The notes under the pieces were generated by a model that worked only from the letters and a program-made list of their open reading frames with translations, searched no databases and was not told the origin of the DNA. Of a stretch of 64,000 nt of DNA, positions 46,845 through 56,630 are shown piece after piece. Source of the DNA: Diabrotica undecimpunctata (Eukaryota > Arthropoda > Insecta > Coleoptera > Chrysomelidae); the NCBI RefSeq assembly GCF_040954645.1, contig NC_092807.1:78143021-78207020 (forward strand), written 5' to 3'. Position numbers and translations under genes: made by a program. Position 1 is the stretch's first letter. Each line of letters opens with the position of its first letter.

Positions 46845-47030
46845 GGGGAAATGGCAAAAAGGGAATATGTAGAAAGAGGAAGTCATGGCTGCGAAATATT
46901 CGAGACTGGACAAACATGACTGTAGACGAATTATTCTACGTTGCAAAAGATAGAGAAACTTTTAGAAATGTAGTCGCCAACCTCCCTTAATGGAGACGGC
47001 ATAGGAAGAATAAGAAGACGTAAATAAATC
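46845..47030 (+). pseudogene. Non-LTR retrotransposon 3' end fragment inside BEL/Pao
   Basis: Plus-strand frame RKRKSWLRNIRDWTNMTVDELFYVAKDRETFRNVVANLP ends with a stop near 46990. This is the familiar carboxy-terminal tail of an RTE-like reverse transcriptase in insects. It sits between the BEL/Pao polymerase and RNase H, which otherwise continue across it, so it is a small 5'-truncated insertion. Confidence 0.55.
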
Positions 47031-47034
47031 TGGG

Positions 47035-47797
47035 TATTATTATTTCTTCCAGCTTTGTTAGGCGCTCTTAGTATTCTTACCATCGTTTTTGATGGACGTT
47101 AGTTAGTTCATTGTCCCAACCAGTTTTCTGTTCCCACAATTCTTGGATAATGATTTTGGCTTGCAATAATGCTGGTGCTATCCATCCTAGTGGATCATAT
47201 AGTTTGGCTACTTCTGACAGTATATATCGTTTTATTTTCTTTGTCGTTGTCAGTTCTACTTGGAACCTGATCGTAACCTCTTTCGGTTCCATCAATTTAT
47301 CTTCATTACTTAGACACTTTCATAGTGTAAATCCAACTTTTTTAAATAAGTGTTAAGCTCTTCCTGAGCTTCTTCTGCTTTTTTTATAGCCTCAGCGCCT
47401 GCTAATATGTCATCTACATACATATTTTCTCTTATTATTTTTGCAGCCTTGGGAAATTCCGTCCCCTCGTCTTGTTGCAATTTTTGTACTGTCTTAGTGT
47501 TAAAAAGGGTGCTGCAGCAGTGCCATATGTAACAGTCGTTAATTGGTATTCTCTGATTAGTTTACTTACGTCTTGTCCCCTTTGCCATCTTTATTTGATG
47601 AAACATATTTTCAAAATTCGCAGAGTATGCTATTCTGTTAGATTTCCATCTTAAAAGAATGTTCGTAAGGTTCTGTTGCAGTTTTGGTCCTGTGTATAAT
47701 GTTATTAAGACTCAGTGCTGTTGAGCTTTTGCTTGATGCGTCAAACACCGCTCTTACTTTGGTCGCTGTACTATATTTTCTTTTATTTTCATATGAC
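47035..47797 (-). pseudogene. pol: BEL/Pao reverse transcriptase, main part
   Basis: Shows VFDASSKSSTALSLNNIIHTGPKLQQ, then the catalytic motif YVDD in ENMYVDDILAGAEA (47409-47420), then YILSEVAKLYDPLGWIAPALLQAKIIIQELW..GWD (47295-47077), all in BEL/Pao order. Frameshifts near 47640 and 47300. The catalytic residues survive though the frame does not. Confidence 0.9.
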
Positions 47798-47804
47798 CTT
47801 CTTT

Positions 47805-47809
<5 letters not shown>
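47798..47809. repeat. Shared RTE target site, copy 1
   Basis: CTTCTTTTTCAT (minus strand ATGAAAAAGAAG). Identical copies at 49001-49012 and 50075-50086. Confidence 0.8.
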
Positions 47810-47842
<33 letters not shown>

Positions 47843-49000
47843 TATCATCACTGGCTCGACAACTCTTTTTGGGTCTTGGCCTGTTCCAGAATTCTTCTCC
47901 ATTCTGATCTGTGTCGTGCTTTTTTTCTCCAGTTTTTTATTTTTAAGGTTGTTATATCATTTTCTATTTGTTCTAAGTATCTCAGCTTCGGTCTTCCTCT
48001 TGTTCTTTTTCCTACTGGCATCTGTTTGAATATTTTGTTTGGTACTTCGCCTTCTTCCATTCTTTCTACATGTCCTATCCAACGCAGCCGTCCTATTTTA
48101 GTGAATGTTATAATATCCGGATCCTGGTATATTTTGTATAGTTCAGGGTTTTCAGGGGTATTAGGGTTTTATATATTTGGCATTTTGTTGTTCTTGCGAC
48201 GTTAACTAATCTTAGTTGCCTAATTAAGCCATGGTAACATTTATTTGCAATAAATATTCGCTTCTTCACTTCCTTCTCAACGTTATTATCAGACGTGACT
48301 AGGGATCCCAAGTATATAAAGTTTTTTACCCCCTCAATGTAGTATTCTCCTATTGTTATATTTTGTGGCTGCCTTATTTCTGCGTTTTTACTTACCTGCA
48401 TATATTTTGTTTTGGTCTTATTGATTTTAAGACCACTATTTTGCGCAGCTCGTTCTATTTGGTTGTGTGCCTCTATCATTTCTCTTCTTGATCTTGCGAT
48501 TATGTCAACATCATCTGCAAATGCTAGTATTTGCACGCTTTTATTAATTATTGTTTCTCGTGTATTTACTGTTGTGTCCCTCAATATTTTCTCGAGTACG
48601 ATGTTGAACAAGATGCATGATAGATCGTCTCCCTGGTGTAGTCCCTTTTTCACATCTATTGTTTCCGTTAATTCATTTTTTATCCGGATTCTATTTTCTA
48701 CTTTTACAGATTCTTTTATCAGTTCTATTAGTAGTGTTGGTATATTAAATTCTTTCATTGCTTTTATTAAAAATTCTCGGTTTATATTGTCATATGCTCT
48801 TTCAAAGTCTATGAAGAGATGATGTGTGTCGATATTATATTCACTTGTTTTTTCGAGGATCTGTCGCAGTAAACATATATCTGGTCTATTGTTGTCTTCT
48901 GTCTACAGAAGCCACTTTGGTATTTGCCAACAGCGTGATTCCACGGTAGTTTCTGCATTCTAACCGATTTCCTTTTTTATGTAATGGTACAATAATTTCC
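47810..49000 (-). mobile_element. RTE-A non-LTR retrotransposon, 5'-truncated
   Basis: Minus-strand RTE with the reverse transcriptase and C-terminus, ending in a (TGA)n-type tail at about 47810-47850, as usual for RTE elements. Flanked by the 12-bp site on both sides. Confidence 0.85.
47848..49000 (-). pseudogene. RTE-A reverse transcriptase
   Basis: Begins within the fingers region (GIIVPLHKKGNR-like, with an internal deletion), then RQILEKTSEYNIDTHHLFIDFERAYDNINRE, GLHQGDDLSCILFNIVLEKI, the catalytic AFADDVDIIARS (FADD at 48510-48521), FIYLGSLVTSDN, and the carboxy-terminal GRPKLRYLEQIENDITTLKIKNW..SEWRRILEQAKT. A frameshift or stop separates 48108 from 48060. The apurinic endonuclease is missing. 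Confidence 0.88.
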
Positions 49001-49012
49001 CTTCTTTTTCAT
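49001..49012. repeat. Shared RTE target site, copy 2
   Basis: Second copy of CTTCTTTTTCAT, between RTE-A and the 3' tail of RTE-B. Confidence 0.8.
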
Positions 49013-50074
49013 CATCATCATTATCACGCAACCTCTTCTGTCCACTGCTGGACATAGGTCTCTCCCATTTTTCGCCACTCTTCACGGTTCTGTGCTGCTT
49101 GTTACCATTTCTTGGACATTCGTCTAATGTCGTCCATCCAGCGTGTTGGTGGTCGTCCTCTGCTGTGTTTGTCTTCTCGTGAGCGCCAGTCAATTAGTTT
49201 TCTGGTCCATCTTGCGTCTTTCAGTCTCGCTATGTGACCTGCCAATTCCATTTCAGCTTGGCTATACGTTCGACGACATCACTGATACCTATTCTTTTCC
49301 TTAAGTCTTGATTCCTTATTTTGTCTTTTTTGTCACGCCGAGAATTGATCTTTCCATGCGCCTTTGTGCCACTCGCATTTTTAGTGCTGTTGTTTTTGTG
49401 AGCGTGAGAGTTTCTGCTCCGTATGTCATAATAGGAAGAACGCATTGGTCAAATGTCTTCCGTTTCATAGATATCGGTATGTTGCTCTTAAAGATGTCTC
49501 TTAGTGAACCATACGCCGCCCAAGCAAGTGTTATTCGTCGTTGAAATTCGCAGGTCTGGTTGTCCTTGCCTATTCTGATTTTATGACCAAGATATATGTA
49601 CTTTTCTGTCAATTCTACCACTTGATTTTGGATGATTAGGTGTTCGCTGGGAACTGAATTTGTCATAAATTTGATCTTACTGATGTTCATTTTTAGACCT
49701 ATTGTTGAAGATACGTTTTCTAATTCTTGTACCATTTGTTGTGCTTCACCCAGATCTTCGGTAATAAGTACTATGTCGTCGGTAAAACGCAGATGATTGA
49801 GCATTTCTTCATTTATTTTTATTCCTCTATTTTCCCACTTTAGCATTTTAAAGGCGTATTCGAGGACCGTTATAAATAATTTAGGTAAGAGAGTGTCGCC
49901 GTGTCTCAGACATCGCTTGATATGAATTTCTTTGGTGGTATCATGTAGTTTTGTGAGGCGGTAATCTATTCTACTATTGTTCAGAGCAGTTATAATGCTG
50001 TCTAATTCCACAGTGTCGAAGGCTTTGTGAAAGTCTACGAAGATAAGTACCAGTGGTCTATTATATTCTAGCGA
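49013..50074 (-). mobile_element. RTE-B non-LTR retrotransposon, 5'-truncated
   Basis: A second, different RTE in the same orientation, with a short (TGA)n-type tail at 49010-49026. It stands directly upstream of RTE-A with only the 12-bp target copy between them. Confidence 0.85.
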
Positions 50075-50086
50075 CTTCTTTTTCAT
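49030..50086 (-). pseudogene. RTE-B reverse transcriptase
   Basis: Reads VDFHKAFDTVELDSIITAL, then CLRHGDTLLPKLFITVLEYAFK, the catalytic box as RFTDDIVLITED (FTDD rather than FADD), VELTEKYIYLGHKI, SIPISMKRK-like SNIPISMKRKTFDQCVLPIMTYGAETLTLT, and RMERSILGVTKK. After a frameshift at 49316 the tail continues IRNQDLRKRIG..DVVERIAKLKWNWQV and PPTRWMDDIRRM..NREEWRKM. Endonuclease and fingers are absent. The DD pair is kept. Confidence 0.88.
50075..50086. repeat. Shared RTE target site, copy 3
   Basis: Third copy of CTTCTTTTTCAT, at the 5' border of RTE-B; BEL/Pao sequence resumes beyond it. Confidence 0.8.
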
Positions 50087-50089
50087 AGT

Positions 50090-50775
50090 TTTTCATAAAC
50101 TCTATAGCTCATCTCTAGTTTTTTATCTTTTATAAATGTTTTCTCTAATTGCATTAGTCTTGCAAATGCCTATTGCCTCGTTTCTCCTAGTTTCTCTGTG
50201 TTTTCTTTAATGGTATTTTTACTTCATATTTTTCTTCGTTATCTCTCTTGACTGTTTGCTTATAGTATTTTTCACATTCTTGTTCTTCAACCAAAAGTTT
50301 GCTTTCGTGTTCTACTTCTTTCAGTTCCCTAATTTTTTTATTTGTGTATCCATTTCCTGTCTGGATATCTTACACTGCACACTCGTGATCTTCTTGTGCA
50401 ATTCCTGGCAATATCCATCCTGGTTTTGTATTTTGCATATAAGTAGCCCGTTACTCATTCGGTGCATACCCTCCATTAAAATTCTACTGTAACTGTACTG
50501 TTACATCTAGTAATATGTTGATTTTCCAAACTGTTGGTATTGGGAGTCTGCTAATAAGACGTGTCTTTCATTTAGTGTCTTTAACTGTATTTCTTGTTCC
50601 GGTAGGTCTTTGGTTATTTTCGGTAGCACCAATACTTCCGTTTTCATCTCAAAGTTCATCTAGAAGTATGTTTTAATTAGTAGCTTTATGCTCCAGTACG
50701 ATGGTTTTTCTCCTGTCTAACTGATTCGTGAGATTGTTGCCTTGATTGGTTTCCTTTGTATTCCCAGCTTTATTA
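50090..50775 (-). pseudogene. pol: BEL/Pao protease region and reverse transcriptase N-terminus
   Basis: Minus strand: VLVLPKITKDLPEQE and NERHVLLADSQYQ, then an ILMEGMHRMSNGLLI segment, as in BEL/Pao proteases and the stretch after them; then ECEKYYKQTVKRDNEEKYEVKIPLKK and LEKTFIKDKKLEMSYRVYEK, the start of the polymerase before the RTE insertions. Several stops. The catalytic Asp-Thr/Ser-Gly of the protease was not found. Confidence 0.65.
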
Positions 50776-50896
50776 TTATTATCCAGATTAAACCATACGG
50801 CTCACACTCCCTCTAAGGGGAAAATTCACTCATCCCAGATACCTAAAGTATCAAAAGGATTGAGCTCTGGTGGGACTCTTTCCGTGTTATCGAGCC

Positions 50897-51860
50897 CTAG
50901 GTGACTTGGTATGTTGAAGTATCCCCCAAAAATTTTCGTACACATCTGGACGTCGCGAGGAGTACGGCTTGTTGCATGGTCTTATAGAGATGTTCATTTA
51001 TACCCAGCTGTTTTATGTTCTCTAGGAGGGTTTTGGGAATAACACCAGTAGTAGATAAAATAATAGGTACTGTCTGAGTACTTTCCATTCTCCATTGTCT
51101 CCTGATTTGTATTTCTAGATCTCTGTACTTGGCGATCTTTTCGTTGTATTTAACACGTAAATTATTGGTGTTGGGTATCGCCACATCAATAAGTGTTGTC
51201 TGCCTAGTAATTTTATTAACTAGTATGAGATCCGGTCTATTACGCGTCACTGGTTGGTCTGTAAGCACAGTGCGGTCCCAGTATAGCTTGTAGTTGTCAT
51301 TTTCAAGCATTCTGTCAGGGACGTATTGATAATAAGGAAGATGGTCGGTTTGGAGACGTCCCAGTTTGTCAGCTAGTTCTTGGTCGATAATCTTTCCTAC
51401 TGAGTCCGGTTCTTTATGGCGTTCTTTATAATCAGTACCGACAAATGCCTGGCAGCCACCGGCAAGATGTTGGATGGTTTCTTGGGCTTGGTAACCATAT
51501 CTGCATTTGTCATTTTGGACTTAAGGATCTTTAACAATATATTTCAGGTAATTTTTAGTTGGTATAACCTGATCCTGAATGGCAAGTAGGAAACCCTCAG
51601 TCTCGGGAAATATCTTTCCTGATGTCAACCAATAGTTCGACGCTGTATTGTCGACATATTCTTGGCCGATCTCATTGAGATGTCGCCCATGCAGAGGTTT
51701 ACTCATCCAGGTGCGCATTTTTTCTTGCTGAGTCAGGTTGTTTATGCGCATTTCTTGTTCCCTCAGTTTAAGCGGCGTTGTATCATCTACTGCACAAATG
51801 TCTCAGCCTGTACCTGAAAATAAGTTCTTAAATTAGCAATTTGTTTATCCAATTGCTCAC
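50897..51860 (-). pseudogene. R2/R4-type element: post-RT region, zinc finger and restriction-like endonuclease
   Basis: KPLHGR..IGQEYVDNTASNYWLTSGKIFPETEGFLLAIQDQVIPTKNYLKYI leads, after a stop at 51521, to CRYGYQAQETIQHLAGGCQAF, a Cys/His cluster of the kind that precedes the endonuclease. Then NRPDLILVNKITRQTTLIDVAIP holds the RPD..D core of the restriction-like (PD-D/ExK) endonuclease that nicks the target. Ends near 50897. Two frame interruptions make this copy inactive. Confidence 0.85.
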
Positions 51861-53710
51861 CTATATCCATAAGTCCTCTTCCCCTTGAGCCCGCGGTAAT
51901 GTTGTTCTCTCTACTGCGCTGCATGGATGATATTTTTGCGCTTTTGTGAGAAGTGTTCTTACTTTCCGCTGAAGACCCTCTATATCCGTTTTTGACCACT
52001 TTATAATACCAAATGAGTAGCTAAGCGCGGAACAAGCGTACGTATTTATTGCCTTAAACAAATTTTTACTATTAAGATATGACCGATTTAGTTGTCTTAC
52101 TCTTCGCACGAACTCCGAAGTTAGTTCAGTTTTCATTTGTTTATGGTCAATTTTCCGCGCTTGTTTTACTCCGAGATATTTGTACATATCATTTTCACTC
52201 ATTGCCTCGATGTTTTGGCCATCTTGCATATCGAAACCTCCGGGCTGAACCTTTCCTCTGACTATATTTTGTATACGACACTTGTCTAGTCCAAAATGAA
52301 TACTGATATCATTTGAGAAATTTTCTACAGTTTTTAGCATCTCATCTAGGTGGTTTCGAGTGGAAGCCATTAATTTTAAATCATCCATATACAACAGATG
52401 ATTAAGCTTTGCTACAACAGTGTTGTTATTTTTGATGCTAAATCCTGAGTCAGTAGAGTTCAGCAGCTGAGATAGTGAGTTCATCGCTAGGCAGAACCAA
52501 AGTGGACTCAACGAGTCCCCCTGGAAAAGTCCCCGGTTAATAGGGATATCTTCAGTTTCGATATTAATTTCACCAGGTATTTGAAGGTGAATTTTAGTCT
52601 TCCACTCTGCCATTATGTGCTTCAAAAAGGTCACGAGATTATCATCGACTTTATATATTTTCAATATATCTATAAGCCATTCATGCGGCACTGAATCAAA
52701 AGCCTTCTTGTAGTCAATGAAGGCAGTAAAAAGGTGTCTTTTTTTGGTGTATGCCTGGTTAGAAATGACTGAGTCGATAATAAGTTGTTCTTTGCAGCAC
52801 ATGGAGCCTTTAGCGCATCCTTTCTGTTGAGGCTCTATGATATTGTTTAGAGCACAGTGTTGGTAGATACGCCGGGCCACACAGGATGTGACCAATTTGT
52901 ACAAAGTTGGAAGACAACGGTAATTGGGCGGTACTTGGCTGGATCTTGGGTGTTATTTTGATCCTTCAGTATTAGATAAGTGGTTCCCTGGGTAAGAAAT
53001 GATGGTATTTCCTGTGAATTAGAAATAATATTATTAATAAATACTGTTAAAAGCTCATGAACACTCCAAAACTTCTTTAGCTAGAAGTTTTGAACTCCGT
53101 CTGGTCCAGGAGATTTCCAGTTATGAAGCTCTTTAATAATGTTCGAGACTTCTTCAGTGGTGAAAGGCTCGTAAGGAATATTCCTGTAGTGTTGACAGTT
53201 GTTCGTCGTGTCTTCAATCCATCCAGCATTGTTGTTACGAGTAGCTGGCGTCGAAAGTGGGTTTCCCCAAAACTCATGAATTTCTTCTTGGCTTGGGTAG
53301 GATTTATTATTTGCATTTTCTACAGTTGAATTAAGTTTCCTATAGACAGCCTTCTCTGCTTGCTCAAAAAGTATATTGTCGCATTTTCGGTTGTTACTAA
53401 CCTTGTATCTCCTCAGGCGGCCTGAGTAAACAGATAGTTTTGTTTTAATGTGTCCAGGCATTGTTGAGGTGTGTTGTTTTCTGGATCATGTCGTGAATGT
53501 CTTAGAGTGTTAAATAAAATTTCTGCAGCTCTTTTGATGATTTTTCTACTTCTTACTCCTCTTATGTATTCTGTCATTTGTCCAATGTCCCTACGCAGTA
53601 ATTCAATCTTCCCCAGCAGTCGTTTTTCCCAGGGTGCTATTCTGTTACCATTCCTTCCGATGTTGGTACTCCGTCGTGTTCTGGTATTATTATTATTATT
53701 ATTATTATAC
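51861..53710 (-). pseudogene. R2/R4-type element: reverse transcriptase
   Basis: The 5' end begins with an Asn run that is the translated TAA repeat, so the true N-terminus is missing. In order: KRAAEILFNTLRHSRHD, KTKLSVYSGRLRRYK, FTTEEVSNIIKELHNWKSPGPDGVQN, a stop-rich segment (LTQGTTYLI, KYRPIT), then 52904-51861 with KKAFDSVPHEWLIDIL, NRGLFQGDSLSPLWFCLAMN and the catalytic LLYMDDLKLMAS. A frameshift near 51880 leads into the endonuclease part. Family placement between R2 and R4 is by motif style and target. Confidence 0.88.
53683..53708. repeat. (ATT)n microsatellite
   Basis: About nine TAA/ATT units at the 5' border of the R2/R4-type element; also the 3' tail of the CR1-group element to its right. 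Confidence 0.9.
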
Positions 53711-53851
53711 ATAAGCGAGGGCAGAGGAACTAAGTCCCTGTTATGCCCAAAAACAAAGAAATTTCATTAATAACCTACTAGCAAAAAAAAACAAAAATTA
53801 CAAATAAAAGAAATAAAATTACAATTTTTGGTTTAAAAGAAAAACAATATT

Positions 53852-55349
53852 TTAACTATAATGTAAAACGGTCAAGTCTGTTTTTGAACGAGTTGGTAGA
53901 GGGAGCAGAGACAATGTTATCGTTAAGGTTATTCCAGCACTCAAAACTCTATTTGGTAAAAAGTTCTGCCTTGATCTTGTAGAAAAATTTTCTTTCTTCA
54001 GGTTGAACTGATGACCTTTGAGGCGCTCATCTTGATTAATGGTAAACATTTCATCGTGATTTCCAAAATTGAATTTTAGTATTTTTAAAGTTGTAATTAA
54101 GTCTCCACGTTGTCGGCGAAGTTCAAAAGAAGTTAGGTTAGCCATACTAAGCATTTCTGCATAAGAAGGTCTTCTCGGTCCCAAAGAAATTCGAGTGGCT
54201 TTTCTTTGGACATTTTTCAACATAGTTTTGTCTCGAACCAGATCAGGATACCACGTTGGTCCAGCGTATTCAAGTATGGGTCTTACGTACAGAGTATAAA
54301 GTTTACAGAATGATTGCATTGAAACTCTCGAAAAACACCTCCAAATAAGATACAGTCTGGAGTTCGCACGTTTACAAATAGAGGTAATATGGTCGGACCA
54401 AGTTAGGCTGCTGTTTATGATAACACCAAGATCGTTATACGAAAACACAGACTCTAATGGCTGCCCGTTAACAAAGTACGGCACAAGTGGGTTATTTTTA
54501 CCAATTCGAAGCATTACACATTTTTTCACGTTTAAGGGTAGTAACCAGTGGGAACACCAAGTTAAAATAGAGTCCAAGTCCATTTGCAGGGTTAGCTGGT
54601 TTGTGATTGGATTGGCATATATTTTTGTGTCATCAGCGTAGAACGATATTTTACTTGAGACATAATAAGGAACATCGCTGTCTGTTGTAAACCGTAAACA
54701 GCAGAGGTCCTAGGACGGAACCCCGAGGCACTCCACTTTCCACTAACTTGTCCTGTGAGAAAGATTCGCCAACTTTAACTTTGTAATATCGATCTGTCAG
54801 AAAATCATCTATCCAACGAAGTAAAGTACTGCGAACTCCGAAATGTTCTAGCTTATGTAGAAGTCTGCGCTTAGGTACACGGCCAAAGGCTCTAGAGAAA
54901 TCTAGATAAACAACGTTGATCGGCTGCGAACTGTTAAGGGGTGACGTCCAGTCGTTAACACAATGTAAGAGATTGGTTAGAGTAGAGCTACCAGAGACAA
55001 ATCCATGTTGTTGTGTTGGAATAACATGTTCCTGGAGAAGGAATCTGGTCATCTCCTCGGAGATAATGGCTTCCATAACTTTGGCAACTACTGCAACTAA
55101 CTTTGGCAGCAAGCTAATCGGACGATAATTGTTGGGGTCGAGTTTGTTGCCTTTTTTAAAAATAGGGGTAGCGGAAGCTAATTTCCAACTAAGGGGTAAG
55201 GAGTTCTGGATGAAAGAAGTTTGCATCATTAACGTTAAGGTTATTGCAAGCGTGTCTGCGCACCTTTTTAACAGTTTTGGTGTTAAACCATCTAAACCGG
55301 GTGAAGCGGCTGTGCGAAGTTTAAATAAGTGTTGTTTGACATGATCCAC
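53852..55349 (-). pseudogene. CR1-group element 1 reverse transcriptase
   Basis: ASPGLDGLTPKLLK, SWKLASATPIFKKGNKLDPNNYRPISLLP, QQHGFVSGSSTLTNLL, VVYLDFSRAFGRVPKRRLLHKL and SGVPRGSVLGPLLFTVY lie in 55349-54700. After a frameshift near 54690 the catalytic SFYADDTKIYA follows at about 54620, then WSDHITSICKRANSRLYLIWR, YVRPILEYAGPTWYP and MLKNVQRKATR, ending at 53852. The Asp pair is intact, and one frameshift is the main visible fault. Note FGRVP where the family usually has F-D-x-V. Confidence 0.88.
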
Positions 55350-56026
55350 TGTGAATTCAACTTGCTGTAAGGATGCGCCGACACGATTACAGTTAATAGC
55401 AGGTAGATAACCATCATTCGATTCTTTAGTAAAAACCCGTGAAAATGCTAAAGAGAGAGTTTCGGAAGATTCTTTGTGTAATTGGATTTTTGAAGTAGAG
55501 GAATGGAAACTTTAGACGTCATGGAGGAACGTATGTATTTGTAGACTTTTTTAATGTTACCGCTTTCAATAACATTTACTTCAAAATTTTGTCTTAGGGT
55601 TTTTAGAGACGTTTTTAAGTTATTTGAATATCTGCGGTGGCTTTGGAAATCACTAAGAAGCCTGGTGTGTTTAAATTTTCGCCATAGATGTCGTTTGTGA
55701 TTAATTTGTTTAATTGCTGTTCAATTTATCCAGGGTTTAAGGTTGTTTTTATAACTCTTACGGAAAGTGGTATTTGTAGAAATTATATTGTGGACTTTAT
55801 TGAGAAATGCAGTCCACATTAATGAGGGGTCATTTAAGTTTGCAAAAAATAAATGCCAGTCGATTTGAGAGAGTTCAATGTCCACTTCAGAAAAGTCGGT
55901 AGTAGCATATGTTACAATATTATTTTTGCGGGGTAATATTTGTATTTGTAAAGCTTTGTCGCAGCGTCTTCTATAATAAACGAGGATTGCAATCCTTGGT
56001 CTATTAAATGCTCTTATTATATGCAC
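55350..56026 (-). pseudogene. CR1-group element 1, endonuclease-RT linker
   Basis: 56026-55721 is a 101-codon frame (FNRPRIAILVYYRRRCD..DWHLFFANLNDPSLMWTAFLNKVHNII) that resembles the linker between endonuclease and reverse transcriptase, ending in a PW word. The rest to 55350 is broken by stops. Confidence 0.6.
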
Positions 56027-56030
56027 TATC

Positions 56031-56436
56031 GCACTTTATACGCACTATCGCAGTGCCAACTATGGCTTCCGTGTTTTGGTGGCTTGCACAGTTTACCGAT
56101 TTCTGTCCTTGTTGATATGTGTTGCCATGTCTATACCCATTATTCTCTTAGGTACATTCTCGTGTTCCATTATTCGGCCATCTTTCATGGCCCGAATAAC
56201 CATTTCCTCCCCTGTTTTTATCAGGGTAATCTCCGTTTTCTCTGTTGTTCGTGTTTCTTTCATAATCCGAACTTCCGTAGTCTCTCCCGTTTATTTAAGG
56301 GATTTTTAATTCCTTCATTCATTTGGGTTTCTTCTGTTACCCAAAAAACTAGTTTCAAAATGTAACAGTGTGTGGGTTCTCCACTACACTGTTTTTATCT
56401 ATATAATAATAATATAATAATAATGTTTATTGAAAG
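56031..56436. other. Unassigned DNA with TAA repeats
   Basis: The plus-strand frames of 77-114 codons have no family features. ATAATAATATAATAATAAT at 56403-56424 precedes the R4-type end copy below. Confidence 0.4.
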
Positions 56437-56630
56437 AAAGAAAGCTGTACTTCTCGCGATGTCCAGATGTGTAGGAAAATTTTTGGGAGATACTCCAGCA
56501 AACCAAGTCACCTAGGGCTCGATAACACGGAAAGAGTCCCACCAGAGCTCAATCCTTTTAATACCGTAGGTATCTGGGATGAGTGTATTTTCCCCTTAGA
56601 GGGAGTGTGAGCCGTATGGCTAAATCTGGA
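56437..56630 (+). repeat. R2/R4-type 3' end, detached inverted copy
   Basis: About 190 bp matching, in opposite orientation, the 3' end of the element at 50782-50970 (ATTTTTGGGAGATACTTC-like, CACCTAGGGCTCGATAACACGG, GGAGTGTGAGCCGTATGG). A 5'-truncated insertion, next to TAA repeats. Confidence 0.85.

Larger units (their letters stand above)
44811..50780 (-). mobile_element. BEL/Pao LTR retrotransposon, decayed pol, with nested RTE elements
   Basis: Minus strand pol in the order protease, reverse transcriptase, RNase H, integrase. It is split by a pair of RTE elements (47810-50074) within the start of the reverse transcriptase and by a short non-LTR fragment near 46845-47030. Multiple frameshifts and stops. 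LTRs and gag were not recognised; the upstream side meets the R4-type element at 50782. Confidence 0.85.
50782..53710 (-). mobile_element. R2/R4-type non-LTR retrotransposon with TAA-repeat borders
   Basis: Single-ORF element with reverse transcriptase followed by a restriction-like endonuclease, no apurinic endonuclease. Both borders are TAA repeats: ATAATAATAATAAAG at the 3' side (50769-50782) and (ATT)9-like at 53683-53708 on the 5' side. R4-clade elements such as Dong insert at TAA repeats. The 3' end has a second partial copy at 56437-56630. Confidence 0.8.
53712..56030 (-). mobile_element. CR1-group non-LTR retrotransposon 1, 5'-truncated
   Basis: Minus strand: end of endonuclease linker, reverse transcriptase and C-terminus, with a short 3' UTR reaching the TAA repeat. 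No apurinic endonuclease core is seen; the 5' border is near 56030. Confidence 0.75.

Noticed and set aside
47684..48205. A 173-codon frame with a His run
   Set aside because: The His run is the (CAT)n tail of RTE-A read on the wrong strand; the real coding strand is minus.
53090..53770. Plus-strand frames of 79-99 codons
   Set aside because: They are antisense shadows of the R2/R4-type reverse transcriptase.
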